DNA of 64,000 nt from Asterias rubens (taxonomy: Eukaryota > Echinodermata > Asteroidea > Forcipulatida > Asteriidae), in assembly GCF_902459465.1 (NCBI RefSeq), contig NC_047068.1:15461195-15525194 (forward strand), written 5' to 3'. The notes under the pieces were generated by a model. That model made no database searches. It saw only the letters and a program-made list of their open reading frames with translations, and was not told the DNA's origin. Every line of letters starts with the position of its first letter. Positions within the stretch are counted from its first letter, which is position 1. Shown here in pieces: positions 12,226 through 26,644 of the stretch. A program made the position numbers and the translations under genes.

Positions 12226-12742
12226 GTTGTGACTTGTTATTGGCGTTTGTTTTTCGGGGCTCAACTTCTATAGACAACTACTGACTGTGGCACCGCGGCT
12301 CGTTAGGATGCGAAAGAACGAGTGCATACAAGGCCAACAGTATTTATGGTGGAAAAGAGTCAACACGAAAAATAGTGCTGAATCAGTGTTTTGTTCCCAG
12401 TCAATTGCCTATGCGGTCTTTGCACATGTGCAAAGCTTGATACAATCTGAATGTATAACCTTTGTCACCCCTGTATGGATAAGCCTATAATACATAGTCC
12501 AAGGTCCATTTCCCTGACGGTTTCGTTTCTTAACAAAAGTACAATTAGGCCATCATCTACAAAGCCGAATAGGCATACAGTTTACATTGTTGTTACCGGT
12601 AAACTACTGTGATTATTCGCTGAGCGAGCAATTTTTTTTTTATAATCAAAATTACGCAAATATTGGGCACGGGAATAGTTTTAAGGTACGACATTTTTGG
12701 ACGATTGGGTCGACAAACTCTGTAACAACAGCAGTATAGCCA

Positions 12743-12971
12743 TACACTGCAAACACTATGGTGTTTTGACACCATGGACATTGTCACGTAGAAGAGAGAA
12801 TACAACATCATAGGGTGTTTCATAACATCAATATAATTACTTTGGCATAATTATGTTAGTGTTATGTCAACACCCTACGGTGTAAATTTTGATTATTTTC
12901 GTGTATCTAGTCATATGTGACAACACTCATATTCGTTTTTGTATATTATACACCCCAGGTTTTGCAGTGTA
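12743..12971. mobile_element. MITE with TACACTGCAAA terminal repeats
   Basis: The left end TACACTGCAAACACTATGG mirrors the right end CCCCAGGTTTTGCAGTGTA. The interior holds further short palindromes (GGTGTTTTGACACC; ACACCCTACGGTGT). At about 229 bp with no coding content it is a typical non-autonomous DNA transposon. I could not resolve the target duplication. Confidence 0.6.
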
Positions 12972-13844
12972 CCTTAGACGTCTTCTTTTTGTATCAATTT
13001 ATTTGAAACCTTGTATGGTGGAGAAACAACCCAGGTTTTCGGTAGGCCTACACCATGAGTAGGATTTGAAACTTTGAATGGTGGGAAATCTAAGCATGGT
13101 TTGTTGTATAAAACACCATGTAAATGCAAATAATTTTGATTTTTGCTTGGCGGGTGATACAATCGTTTTGCTGTAAAGGCTTGATGGGGTTTCTGTAAAG
13201 AGACGGGTGACACAATAAACACAAACAAATATTGTGACGTCATGATGCGCACGAGTGCATAACTCTTCTCGATCGGTATACACTTTTTCTGCTACATGCA
13301 CCCCAAAACTGCTTTCAACTGTAGACTGTTCTACAACCGTATGCAGTTTTTGGTGTTTATTATAACACATTGGCTAATCACCGTGTGACGTGCCTGGATC
13401 CGGGGCGGCAGGCAAATCACAAGACAACGTCACATGACAGATTCTGCACTCGTGTGAGAGGTCCAGCCGTCGATTTCACGATACTCTTCCGAGATTTACT
13501 ATAATGATCTGATGACTTAGGACAAGTTCCGTACAGACGATGTGACCTGTGACATCACATGTTTACAAAAGAGCCACAGAGCCTGATGGACTTCCTGCAG
13601 GCATGATTTGTACACAGCTCAATGGAAGAAAATGTAAAATCTTATATTTTATGGAGATTGCACTGTCTAATTCTTATCAACTTTTGATATGATTAAAGGG
13701 GGCACGTCTCAAAAGTTATCCAGCTTTTACTTTCATAACTCGTGGTTTTATGTGGAAATTATGACACAAAATGTCAAGTGTGTAGTATAGTGCCTGTCAG
13801 AATACTTAAAGAATGTATTGTAAACAAGGTTCACATGGTCTATA

Positions 13845-13925
13845 TAGACGTTAGGACACATTGAACCCATCCTAAGTTAGGATGAGTTAGACCAGATTTT
13901 TCTTAGCGTTTCGTGAAATCGGTAT
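13845..13925 (-). mobile_element. MITE family D fragment
   Basis: Reverse-complement copy of the family whose fuller members are at 37383-37550 and 51755-51917: TTAGGACACATTGAACCCAT, CCTAAGTTAGGATGAGTTAG and TTAGCGTTTCGTGAAATCGG. Only one half is present. Confidence 0.6.
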
Positions 13926-15582
13926 GTACCCATGTTTTGTGCGTTGATCATGTGTGACAAAAAAAGTTCACATAACCTAAATTCGTTTACCACATGTTTT
14001 TTTGGCTGATATTCAAACAAACATAGTTGAATTTGATCAGGAAACTCGTTAACAGTCAATCTCATGCATTTTTCTAAACTTTTTTTTGTGCAACAGCTTG
14101 CGCGCTGACCAAACATGCATTCATCTCGTGGCCTAGTCTGCTGAAAATGATAAGGCAATCTGCAAAGTTCATAATAGGCCTACGCTGCACTTGCAAATCA
14201 AAGTTCGCATTATAATGTTATTATCAAATTCGAATCGGCAGAACAAATAGGCGGAAACAAAATGGCCGAAATAAAACGGTAGAACGACATCCATTATACT
14301 GACTGATAGCAATACATGGAAACGAGGATGTCCAATTCATACTGCATGCGATACAGCACTATTTAAGGGTAAGTTTATGGTTTAAAGATGAAAATTCGAA
14401 TGGCAATTCAACATTGTTTACACAATGCCCCATTGTTTATGAATAGTCTCCTGAAATTAGCGGAAAAGAAGCTGTTCGTCGACAACTCCCACTTTGTATC
14501 ATGGGGTCTTGGCTGTTACATACCGACAGAAGAGCCGATGGGCCCCATGAAACATTGGAGCGCAGAGCCCGATCAAATGAAAGTCCATTACTGGTCGAAC
14601 TCTGTTCAACATGGGCTGGTGTACCAGACTTTCCATTGGGCGCTGCAAGCAGGGCAATATACATAATGGGAATAATTATTATTACTAATTATGAATGTAT
14701 TGGACTATTTTGTTTTTTGAATTTTTACTATCTCAATCTTATAATGAAGGAGGCAAGGGTTCTGAGCGACACGGGGGGGGGGGGCTCTGGCTGCGTAACT
14801 GGGCCGGGCAATGCTATTCACCTACTGTATCAACGTGTGATCGTCACTGCGTCCAAAAGTTAATTCACACATAAAACACTTCATCTTTATACAAAATTGT
14901 CCAGTGCTCCGGGGATCCACACCCTTAGAGAACATTACCTCCATCCCACATCACAGGGTATACATTGGCTACCGACGAGAGAACGGATTCATTTTAAACT
15001 TGCCCTATAATAATAAATGATTTAACAAAATTATAGTTTGTTAAATCATTTATACTCCTAAAAAACTGTCATATACATTCCTCTATGTTTTCTTCGGTCC
15101 ACACTTGATATCACTCATTTGAATTTTCCGCGCAAACACAGTGTTCTGGGTCACCCAATAAGCTTTCAGTGTAGCTGGACCAATGAGTCAGAACAACCTT
15201 CTCCTGTCATTGGGAAATTATGTTCTCTTTTTCAAATCTCTTTTAGACTCATCTCTGTAAAAAAATTTTTTTTATTAATTTGTATTTTGTGTGCTCATCT
15301 TGATGGAATAGCACATGATAAAATTGTTATGTTTTGTTATTATAGTTACGTGACGTTACGTTACTGTACATTACGCTACGTTGTGTTATGTATAGATTGC
15401 TTGTTGAGAACTAACATGGACAATAAACATAAGCCTTGGGTTAATACTAAACTATAGAAACAGTCATAAAGTAAATAAATTGTGTTTTGTTGTTTGACAC
15501 TTCACTATCTCTTGTTGCACTTACAGTACAGTAACAGTACACTACATGATATATTATTTGTTTCGACGATATTTCGTTTGAG

Positions 15583-18500
15583 ATGGGTAACAAACTGGAC
15601 CACCCTGATGTTCAACTTTCTTCAGAGAAGTTTGTGATTGTCACAGGTGGCAATGCAGGTATCGGATTTGAGACGGCCAAATCATTGGCTGCTATGGGTG
15701 CCAGAGTATGCATCGCATGCCGCTCAGAAGAAAAGGCTAAAGCAGTGAGTGGAAATTCTTTGAAACAAACTTTAATAATCATGATCACTTTAATGTTGAC
15801 AGTTCCTCAAACACCACTTTAACCTTGCGATGCCATTATACTTTTATGGAAGCCACATCATCAGTGTGCAGTAGGCTGGCAAAACGTGTTTTTTTTTTTT
15901 TTTTTTCAAAAACTAATGACCCCTTTCTGACGTTGTGGAGATATGTAATTTAGCGGCAAACAAGTAAATCACCCCCTCGTGTTAACTATTCCATTTCTCC
16001 TTTCTCATCCCGTTCATTCATAGGCTATTGAGCGGATGCAGTCAGAGCATCATGCGGAAATGCTCAAGAAAAACCCTCCGTCGGAAGAAAATCAGGTAAA
16101 GATGATATTATGCCTATATAAAAAGCTATGTCAATCCACAGAAGATAATAACTATAGAGTTTTTTAGCGTGAAGTCTGGTGCCAAGCGACTTGGTCATGG
16201 CTTGCTATAAACTTATAAGGTTTCATGTTTCCCTTTATATAGACCCAGCCCGATTCGTTGGGCCTGTCCACAGAGGGCGATAGACCACATGAGCAGCTTG
16301 CAGTGGAGTTTGCCAAGTTGGACCTCTCCTCCTTGAAATCAACAATGGAGTTCATCGAAGGGGTCAAACAGAGGTCAAACTCTCTAAACGTCCTCGTGTG
16401 TAATGCTGGTATTGCTTTTATTAAAGAAGGTATAAACAGCACCGTCCTCTGAATGTTATTCTAAATTCTATTATATCCATATGCAACTTTTCCAATCTAA
16501 CAAAAGGCCTTTCGCAATAAAAAATTACTCCTCACAAAAAAATGTCATCACTCTAAAAAATACATAGGTTTTCTCGGTCAATTTCAGCAAATAAGCAGCC
16601 AATTTAACCACCAAGCTATTCTATTTCGCGCAAAATCGGATGCTATTGCAAAGGGTCATTCGATTTCGTTTTATGATTAGTCAAATGTAATGTTGCGTCA
16701 TTCGATTTGACAAAATAATCATTCAATTTAAAAATTCATCAAAGCAGCATTCAAATTTGTAGACGCTTCTTGTGGCGTGTGTGGCACGAAAAGGAATGAC
16801 GGTAAGCTAAATTGAACAGAGTGCTAAAGGAATTTGACTCGACTCAAAACGAAATTGAATGGCCGAATTCTGAATTTGAAACGCAGTAACAACTGGGAGA
16901 GGCAAAGTAGCTTTAATTTGAACGCATGAAAATGAAATTGGCTGCTCATTTGTCGAATTTGACCGAGAAAACCTTTATTATTTAAAACAACACTATAATT
17001 AGTCATATGAGACATGATTTTGACTAACTTACATCAAAATCATCTCATATATGACTAATTATAGTATTGTTTTGAGTATATTCTTTTTTATAGTGATGGC
17101 ACTATCTGTTTACATGTTTGTGGTAGAATTATCCAAAAGACACGTTTTCCATTCCCACGCAGATTCAAACAATTATGTAAGACTTATGAGTAGCAGAAAA
17201 CAGAATTCTCACCACTCAGTTTTCTTCGAAGACACCTTGTCGCATCAATTGCTAAAATCCTTTACCTTTAACTTTTCACACGACGATTACAAAATTTGTT
17301 TTTACGATATCTTCAATAAGAGATTTGTGATAATTAATACAGTAATATAAGGGGATTGGCAAGGAAATTATGTATTTTTTACACTTTGTTTGATTTTCTC
17401 CTCTAGAGTACACTGAAGATAAATTTGAGAAACAGTTTCAGGTGAACTACCTCTCTCATCTTCTGATCATCTTCCATCTGTTGCCTCTTCTCCACGCCAG
17501 TGCCCCAGATGCACGCATAGTTCTGCTCTCTTCTACCGCACATTCTCTCTGCGACTTGGACTTCCAGAACATGCAAGGGGGTAGAAAATCTTACAGCAGG
17601 TTTAAGGTGTATGGCTCGTCCAAAGGTTACATGGTGAGTTTGGTTCATAGTGGTGGAACTATAATCTCGGTTCAAGACGCTCCTGTAAAAGTGATGTGTG
17701 TGAGAGCGATGTGTGTGTAAGGGCAATAATTACCGCACTAGAATACGGGAGCAGTTTGAACTAAGTCTAGGTATTACGTGAAGAATATTTAAATATTCTC
17801 GTATTCAACATTACAAAGAAAACCAGCCAGTGCCGGGCTGAAACAAATTTTATGCTGGAGTTGTTTGGGACATAAAAACAAGTCAAGTTTTCAAGATATT
17901 TACTTTGAGATAAAAACAAACCTTTTTTCTAGCGTATTGTGATTTCTTTTCTACAGATCATGGCTGCTCACTTTCTTGCACGGAGACTAGAGGGTTCAAA
18001 GGTCACCACGTACTCGGTCGACCCAGGAGGTGTGGACACACAAATTTCAAACAACTTCTCTGACTTGAAAGTGTTTAACTTTTTAGCGAAAGCTATTGGC
18101 AGATTGGGTGAGTGAAAAGTTCAGTAACTATAGTCATGATTTTGGACCGCTTTATAGATAAACTTTCATACTTTTTTGGGTCATACAGGTATTGAATTTG
18201 GTTATTGTTTCGTGAAGATGAATGCTTTGAGTATAGGCCTACATGTGAATTCTGATTATTATTATTAATATTTCTTTTTTTGCAGGATTTCTTCGCACTC
18301 CCAAGGAGGGGGCATCCACTAGCATTGTGGCCTGTGTTGACCCAGCTCTAAACGACAGCACAGGAGTGTTTCTGAAGGATTGCAAACCTGCAAGTCATTC
18401 AAGTTTTTGTGGGTAAGCACCCATGGACAAGCTTTATATAATTAACCTAGATCGAGACTAACGAGAGAGGCAAATGCTGAAGGAAGACCAGGGCCCAATA

Positions 18501-20177
18501 TGGTATAGCTGCTTAAGCAACAAATTATTGCGTAACAATTCTCTGCTAAGCATGAATGAGCAGGATTGCACAGATATGGTTGGTAACCTTAAATAAAATA
18601 TTTAAGCAGTTCTATAAATTTTGACACAGAGGACTGAAAACCTGTATTGATACATGTAAACATATTATCACAGACGTTTTCTGCCTGCAAAGAAAATGAA
18701 ATTGTTTAACAACAAGAAAAATATGAATTGATTGACACTTTTTTTAGTTGGTTAATTCGGTTCAATGTCGTGTAATTTTTCAGGATACAGTTAGATGAGC
18801 TCATCATTGTTGTCTTTTCATTTCAGGGATCAATCAAATCAAGAATCTCTTTGGACATACAGCCTCCAGTGTCTTGAGCAATACATCAGTGACGCAGCCC
18901 TCAGGGCGGCTTTCCCATTAGCGGATCAGGCACTGCTCACCTTTCCCAAAGATGTCGTAATGCAAGATGGGAAGCTAGAAGAGGTTTCTGCCGAGGCAGG
19001 GGAAGAACGAAAGCAGGACGGAATGACCAATACTTTAGACCAGGAGAAGTCGAAAGACAGGGAGCCCCCTAGTAGGACTTTTGAAGATGGAGAAGTGCCA
19101 ATCGAATCGAAACTTGAAGACAAACCGGCTTTCAGCGGAAATGATGAGACTCAGCCTGCCAGAGAAAATGAAGATGAGATGAAGAAACAGGTCGGTGAGA
19201 AGGAGGAGAAATTGCAGCAACCTGCCAGAGAGAAGGAAGATGATACGGAGCAACCTGTCAGAGAGAAGGAAGATGAGACGCAGCAACCTGCCATAGAGAA
19301 TGAAAATGGGACGCAGCAACCTGCAAGAGAGAAGGAAGATGAGACGCAGCAACCTGCTAGAGGGAAGGAAAATGAGACGCAGCAACCAGCCAGAGAGAAG
19401 GAAGATGAGATGCAGCAACCTGCTAGAGAGAAGGAAGATGAGACGCAGCAACCTGCAAGAGAGAAGGAAGATGAGACGCAGCAACCTGCAAGAGAGAAGG
19501 AAGATGAGACGCAGCAACCTGCCAGAGAGAAGGAAGATGAGACGCAGCAACCTGTCAGAGAGAAGGAAGATGAGACGCAGCAACCTGTCAGAGAGAATGA
19601 AGATGAGACGCAGCAACCTGCCAGAGAGAAGGAAGATGAGACGCAGCAACCTGCCAGAGAGAACGAAGATGAGACGCAGCAACCTGCCAGAGAGAAGGAA
19701 GATGAGACGCAGCAACCTGTCAGAGAGAAGGAAGATGAGACGCAGCAACCTGCAAGAGAGAAGGAAGATGAGATGCAGCAACCTGCCCGAGAGAAGGAAG
19801 ATGAGACGCAGCAACCTTCCAGAGAGAAGGAAGATGAGACGCAGCAACCTGCCAGAGAGAAGGAAGATGAGACGCAACAACCTGCAGGAGAGGAGGAAGA
19901 TGAGACGCAGCAACCTGCCCGAGAGAAGGAAGATGAGACGCAGCAACCTTCCAGAGAGAAGGAAGATGAGACGCAGCAACCTGCCCGAGAGAAGGAAGAT
20001 GAGATGCAGCAACCTGCAGGAGAGGAGGACGATGAGACGCAGCAACCTGCCAGAGAGAAGGAAGATGAGACGCAGCAACCTGCAGGAGAGGAGGAAGATG
20101 AGACGCAGCAACCTGCCCGAGAGAAGGAAGATGAGACGCACCAACCTGCCAGAGAGAAGGAAGATGAGACGCAGTAA
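15583..20177 (+). CDS. Short-chain dehydrogenase/reductase (RDH/WWOX-like SDR) with long C-terminal acidic repeat tail
   Basis: NAD(P)(H)-dependent oxidoreductase. Seven plus-strand exons are in phase: 15583-15744, 16024-16095, 16243-16429, 17407-17633, 17957-18107, 18286-18412, 18827-20177, giving 758 aa. Residues 1 to about 305 form a classical SDR: the cofactor motif TGGNAGIG (21-28), an Arg after the second strand (IACRSEE) favouring NADP(H), CNAG (131-134), Asn154 in QVNYLSH, the catalytic Ser at SS 182-183, the YGSSK motif (Tyr209, Lys213) and the VDPGGVDT turn. This resembles retinol dehydrogenase 11-14, DHRS and WWOX enzymes. After a linker (ALLTFPKDVV, then acidic sequence), residues from about 414 onward are 31 copies of an 11-mer close to DETQQPAREKE. 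That tail is not part of the normal SDR fold (about 300 aa). The substrate is unknown. The divergent ALDH neighbour suggests a shared aldehyde or retinoid route, by inference only. Confidence 0.9.
16565..16974. mobile_element. Foldback element in SDR intron 3
   Basis: The left arm AGGTTTTCTCGGTCAATTTC, continuing AGCAAATAAGCAGCCAATTT, is mirrored by AAATTGGCTGCTCATTTGTC and GAATTTGACCGAGAAAACCT at the right. The interior has CATTCGATTT repeats and no coding content. This is a non-autonomous inverted-repeat transposon of about 410 bp. Confidence 0.7.
16984..17073. repeat. Strong hairpin in SDR intron 3
   Basis: AAAACAACACTATAATTAGT at the left pairs with ACTAATTATAGTATTGTTTT at the right. The arms continue inward (CATGATTTTGA / TCAAAATCATC) around a loop of about 10 nt. 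It directly abuts the foldback element at 16565-16974 and may be its duplicated end or a separate mini-element. Confidence 0.65.
18488..18622. mobile_element. MITE family C copy in SDR intron 6
   Basis: GGGCCCAATATGGTATAGCTG at the left and AAGCAGTTCTATAAATT at the right frame an interior with GCTTAAGCAAC and CTAAGCATGAATGAGCAGG, as in the other family C copies. Degenerate. Confidence 0.55.
19143..20174 (+). repeat. 33-bp coding minisatellite, about 31 units
   Basis: In-frame tandem repeat of 33 bp inside the last SDR exon. The consensus encodes DETQQPAREKE, with variants PVREKE, PSREKE, PARENE, PAGEEE and DEMQQ. The first four units are the most diverged, and internal units are near-identical, as expected for unequal exchange. 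Because the unit is a multiple of 3 without stops, several other frames on both strands also stay open. Those are shadows. The array ends where a unit's CAG-CAA becomes CAG-TAA (stop at 20175-20177). Confidence 0.95.
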
Positions 20178-20396
20178 CCAGTTGAGAAGAGGTCAACTAT
20201 CAAGGATGAGGAAATTTCATAACCCAGTGATTTTGTTTATACTATTCATGTGCCAAGCGTTTCCAACTTCCGAGATATACAAGCTGTGGTATTGTTTATT
20301 ATTAACATTATACCATGTAGGCCTCCTTGTATATAGACAGCGTCCATCAACTGCAGGAACCCCCTGTCAGACTCTTACATGTCGTTCTTGTCTTAA

Positions 20397-20777
20397 AGGC
20401 AGTGATGTACACTATTGGTAATTGTCAAAGACTAGGCTTCACAGTTGGTGTTTCTCAACATATGCATAAAATAACAACCTGTGAAATTTTTAGCTCAATC
20501 GGTCATCGAACTTGCGAGATAAGAATGAAAGAAAAAACACCCTTGTCACACGAAGTTGTGTGCGTTTAGATGGTTGATTTCGAGACCTCAAGTTCTAAAC
20601 TTGAGGTCTCGAAAACAAAGTCGTGAAAAAATTACTTCTTTCTCGAAAACTATGGCACTTCAGAGGGAGCCGTTTCTCACAATGTTTTATACCATCAGCC
20701 TCTCCCCATTACTCGTCACCAAGAAAGGTTTTATGCTAATAATTATTTTGAGTAATTACCAATAGTGTACACTGCCT
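20397..20777 (+). mobile_element. MITE family A, complete copy
   Basis: TTAA target duplications flank the element (20393-20396 and 20778-20781). The left terminus AGGCAGTG...ACACTATTGGTAATT is the inverse of the right terminus AATTACCAATAGTG...CACTGCCT. An internal palindrome (GAGACCTCAAGTTC / GAACTTGAGGTCTC) is central, near 20581-20612. It lies downstream of the SDR stop and may be in its 3' UTR. Confidence 0.85.
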
Positions 20778-21900
20778 TTAAAGCCATTCTAGTCCAGGTC
20801 TTCCTGCGATCTTCACTTCATCGTCACTTCATCTTTTCTTTGGTTTGCCTGACCTGCCTCTGGATCGTTTCCTTCACTCATTCTGTGATTCTTATTTTCC
20901 ATCTGTTATCCTTGCCACATGACAAACCCGTTTCAATTTCATTTAGTGTTAACACGTTTGTGATATCTTCACTCTTGTTTCGTCTCTGATTGTTTTGTTG
21001 GGGGTTCGTCCCCGGTGTAAACTCCAGCATTGTTCTCTCATTTGTCCTCTTTGAGGTTTAATATAAACTCTGTATCATACTTAGTTATTTCCCATGTTTG
21101 ATAATTGCTGTGTATTTTTGTCACCGAGGATGCTCTCCGTACCTTCCGAAAGCACCTAATCCTTTATCTAGCACTTCCTTTGTACATGTAGTTGTTTCTT
21201 ACATAAATTGAGACTCATCTAGCCAATGTATGAATGATTTAAAATGATAAAACATGAAAATGGAAACTTGGTTGGAAAACTTGGCGAGCAGTTTGTGAAA
21301 TCTTAACATCCTGCTGGTGCATGTAATTTTGTTTGCTTATAATGGGTGGTGTTGCAAATCCTTATTTTGGAAACAAAAAAAGCATGTTGTGTTTTTTATC
21401 TCACGAGGGCGCTTTCAACGGCGAACTTCTTTGTGTCACATAGACTTGATGACAAGTCGTTAGGCGCTGCCTATTTGTCTGCCTTTCATGCAACAGTCAC
21501 AGTGCGATGTTACACATGCAACAGTCGTAGGTAGCGTAATATTGTGATTGACTCGCACACCATATGACTCGCACACACACATACTGGGATCGAGGGTGTG
21601 TGTATCGTCCCCGTAGCTACACCGCGCTGTAACTACACACCGCGCTTAACAATTACCGTCTTGACTTCAAGACTATGTGTCACATTGCAGTTATGACTAT
21701 TATATAATAGTTACAATGTTTTAGTACGAGCCATAATTATGACTTTATTATCTAATATTTTTGTCTCAGTACAAAGTCCTGAAGAATTACTTATGTACTT
21801 GTGAATATATATGAATATGAGATACGTTTACAGAAAAATTACTTGTATAATACAATGTAATGTCAAGTCATTGTTATTATGACTCGACGACTTTCTTTAA

Positions 21901-22261
21901 TGCACCGGACACTATTGGTTTTTACTCAAAATAATTATTAGCATAAAACCTTACTTGGTAATGAGTAATGGGGAGAGGTTGATAGTATAACAAGTTGTCA
22001 GAAACGGCTCCCTCTGAAGTGACGTAGTTTTCGAGAAAGAAGTAATTTTCCACGAATTTGATTTCGAGACCTCAGACTTCGAATTTGAGGTCTCGAAATC
22101 AAGCATATGAAAAGAAGAAAAAAACTTCGTGTGACAAGGGTGTTTTTTCTTTCATAGTTATCTCGCAACTCCGACGACCAATTATTGTGCTCAAATTTTC
22201 ACAGGTTTGTGACCTTGGAGAAGACTTGTCTTTGACATACCAAGAGTGTCCACTGGCTTTA
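21901..22261 (-). mobile_element. MITE family A, complete copy, opposite orientation
   Basis: Begins after TTAA at 21897-21900 with TGCACCGGACACTATTGG and runs through the family interior in reverse (CTTACTTGGTAATGAGTAAT, GGCTCCCTCTGAAGTGACG, GAGACCTCAGACTTC / GAATTTGAGGTCTC) to GAGTGTCCACTGGCTTTAG. The right TTAA is mutated to TTAG. Confidence 0.8.
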
Positions 22262-22392
22262 GTCGGTTCACACACACACCCGGGCGGTAAAAATACTGCA
22301 AATTTAGTTGTTTGTTTTAAAAGGAAGACTGTGCTACCGACTACTGTAATACAGAAACAATAGTTTAAGTTATTCATGTATCAAGGATATAA

Positions 22393-22398
22393 ATAAAG
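22393..22398 (+). terminator. Possible poly(A) signal downstream of SDR
   Basis: AATAAA in GGATATAAATAAAGGGAAAT is the first clear plus-strand hexamer before the convergent L10 gene. It is 2.2 kb from the SDR stop, with two MITEs between, so its use as the SDR poly(A) signal is uncertain. Confidence 0.3.
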
Positions 22399-22399
22399 G

Positions 22400-23090
22400 G
22401 AAATTATAAAATGTGCGAGGTTGGATTTTGTATATTTGGTATGACTGCTGAAATAGTTTCAAATAGGTTGGTCCAAAGCCCTACCCAAAAGCTGGCTAAT
22501 CAGAGCAGCCATATATTCACGGTTCAGTTTTCCTATTTCTCAGGGATATCGAGTTAGAACTACAGAACTGCCTCTGTGCTGCCGAAGTTCCTTTGGCATA
22601 CAGTTTAGCTCCGTGAAAAAAATTGCCCACTGGCGACATGGCCTCATGACAAGGGATCCAGACGTTTCAACAGACTGATAATGTATATTCTTTGTCAGAA
22701 CACTGGGAGGATTCCTTTATTTCCCCACACCAGGTTGACAACCAACTTCAGTGAACAATGTACAACTAATCAATATTCAGGACAGGGCAACATTGCAGAA
22801 ATCCCCAATGCACTGTCACACAGCCGATGTGTCTACACCAAATCATTTTGATTTTAAGTCTGGTTTCATTTCTGAAGTAAAAATACCCACTTAGCATGTT
22901 CCCCTCACTGTAGCTGACCGACCCATAACTTTATTTGACTACTGTACATGTATATTAGAACTATCCCCTATCCCTATCCCACAAATTTTTGTTTACCTAT
23001 GTTTCAAAAAGTAAAAAATCAAATTTAAGTAAGGATACACAAACATAAAAAAATATGACAGACAGAAGGTTTACATTCGAGTGTCGATTC
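22400..23090. other. Convergent intergenic stretch between SDR and L10 genes
   Basis: No ORF, RNA or repeat family recognised from the window. Ordinary AT-rich sequence between the 3' ends of two convergent genes. Confidence 0.4.
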
Positions 23091-23096
23091 TTTATT
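23091..23096 (-). terminator. Poly(A) signal of the L10 gene
   Basis: TTTATT on the plus strand gives AATAAA on the minus strand, about 212 nt past the L10 stop codon. The short 3' UTR is normal for a ribosomal protein gene. Confidence 0.55.
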
Positions 23097-23307
23097 ACTC
23101 TCTGAATCCAGTTGTGACTGTTCTTTAACTTTGTTTTAATAACCAAGAGCGATTGGATACATTTCACAACCACTTACACTTTTCAGAAGACAAGTGTAAA
23201 AACTGTTTGATTTTGTTGCTTCATATTTCTAGAAGAACGAGCAAGTGGTTTTTTGTTAGCATCTTAACCAATATGTTCCGTAGTTCGGTCCTAGATTGTT
23301 CTTAGGC

Positions 23308-25946
<2,639 letters not shown>

Positions 25947-26116
25947 CTTGCCTGCTTATAGGCTGAAAACGAGAACACAAAACAAACAAAAATATGAATA
26001 AGAATCTTCTTTAATGTCTTTTCTAATTGAAATTTGGTTCAATTCCTTTTCAGATATGTTTAAAAAGACGATGATTAGGGATTTTTACAACAACATTTTC
26101 ACTCAACATTACTCAC

Positions 26117-26139
26117 CCAACAGATCAAGGGTAAAAGAG
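26117..26139 (-). promoter_or_regulatory. Non-coding first exon of L10 with 5'TOP motif
   Basis: On the minus strand CTCTTTTACCCTTGATCTGT runs into a donor (TGG|GTGAGT, GT at 26116-26115). An acceptor (TTTTCAG|CC) opens the coding exon at 25962. A cytosine followed by a pyrimidine tract is the 5' terminal oligopyrimidine signature that places ribosomal protein mRNAs under mTOR-dependent translational control. The start site is inferred from this motif, not measured. Confidence 0.7.
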
Positions 26140-26644
26140 ACCGCGAGAGGGCGTCAAACCGAAAAACTGATGTCAAAGGTTATCTTTTTTATTTGCAAAA
26201 GAGCAAAAACAAAACCGTGTAATGATGCTGAAGTTAAATCATTAAATACCTTTAAAAACATTGTTACAAATTACCTTAAGTCACCAAATAGTTTGAAAGT
26301 GTGTTTTTTAATTTTGAGGTTCGGATAGACCATGGAGCCTCGTCGAAATGAGTGGACCATCACTGACTGATAGAAGTTTATGGATAAACTACACCGCCTA
26401 CTAATTAGACAAAAGAGGGCGCTGTCGTTGTTGCCCAAAACTTGTTTTCGTCGGCCAGCAGACGTTGCCAGATGTGCTGCCATTTAGGCGCTATTTTCTA
26501 CCTCAACTGACCGGGAATTTCGGATGGGTTGGCCGGAGAAGACACGTAATTGCAAGGCCAAAGAGGCAATACAATTCTGATTGAAATGTTGCATTTGTAG
26601 CAATCAGTTTTCACCATTGTCTTACGAGCTTGACACGTTGAAGA
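26140..26644. promoter_or_regulatory. Probable bidirectional promoter, L10 / RUN gene
   Basis: Only about 500 bp separate the inferred L10 start site (minus) from the RUN-gene ATG (plus). Features include GACCGCGAGAGGGCGTC next to the TOP site, TAGGCGCTATTTTC and an AGATGTGCTGCCATT block near 26472-26486. No TATA box is convincing on either side, as is usual for housekeeping divergent promoters. Confidence 0.5.

Larger units (their letters stand above)
12226..15582. promoter_or_regulatory. Divergent intergenic region between ALDH and SDR genes
   Basis: This 3.4-kb stretch separates the two start codons, transcribed outwards. It must hold both promoters and 5' UTRs. I see no canonical TATA box that decides a start. 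It contains a TACACTGCAAA-ended MITE at 12743-12971, a family D fragment at 13845-13925, a short hairpin near 15010-15050 (AAATGATTTAACAAA / TTTGTTAAATCATTT) and a run of nine G at about 14773. An open stretch at 14388-14863 has no coding signature. Confidence 0.45.

Noticed and set aside
14388..14863. ORFs of 92 and 120 codons in the ALDH-SDR intergenic region
   Set aside because: Overlapping frames on both strands, no recognisable domain, no consistent splice context. Length is within chance for this composition.
19035..20421. Long minus-strand ORFs and the other plus-strand frames over the SDR repeat (LSCRLLRLIFL, MRRSNLPERRK, SFSLAGCCVSS types)
   Set aside because: Shadow frames of the coding minisatellite. 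Only the DETQQPAREKE frame is joined in phase to the SDR exons.
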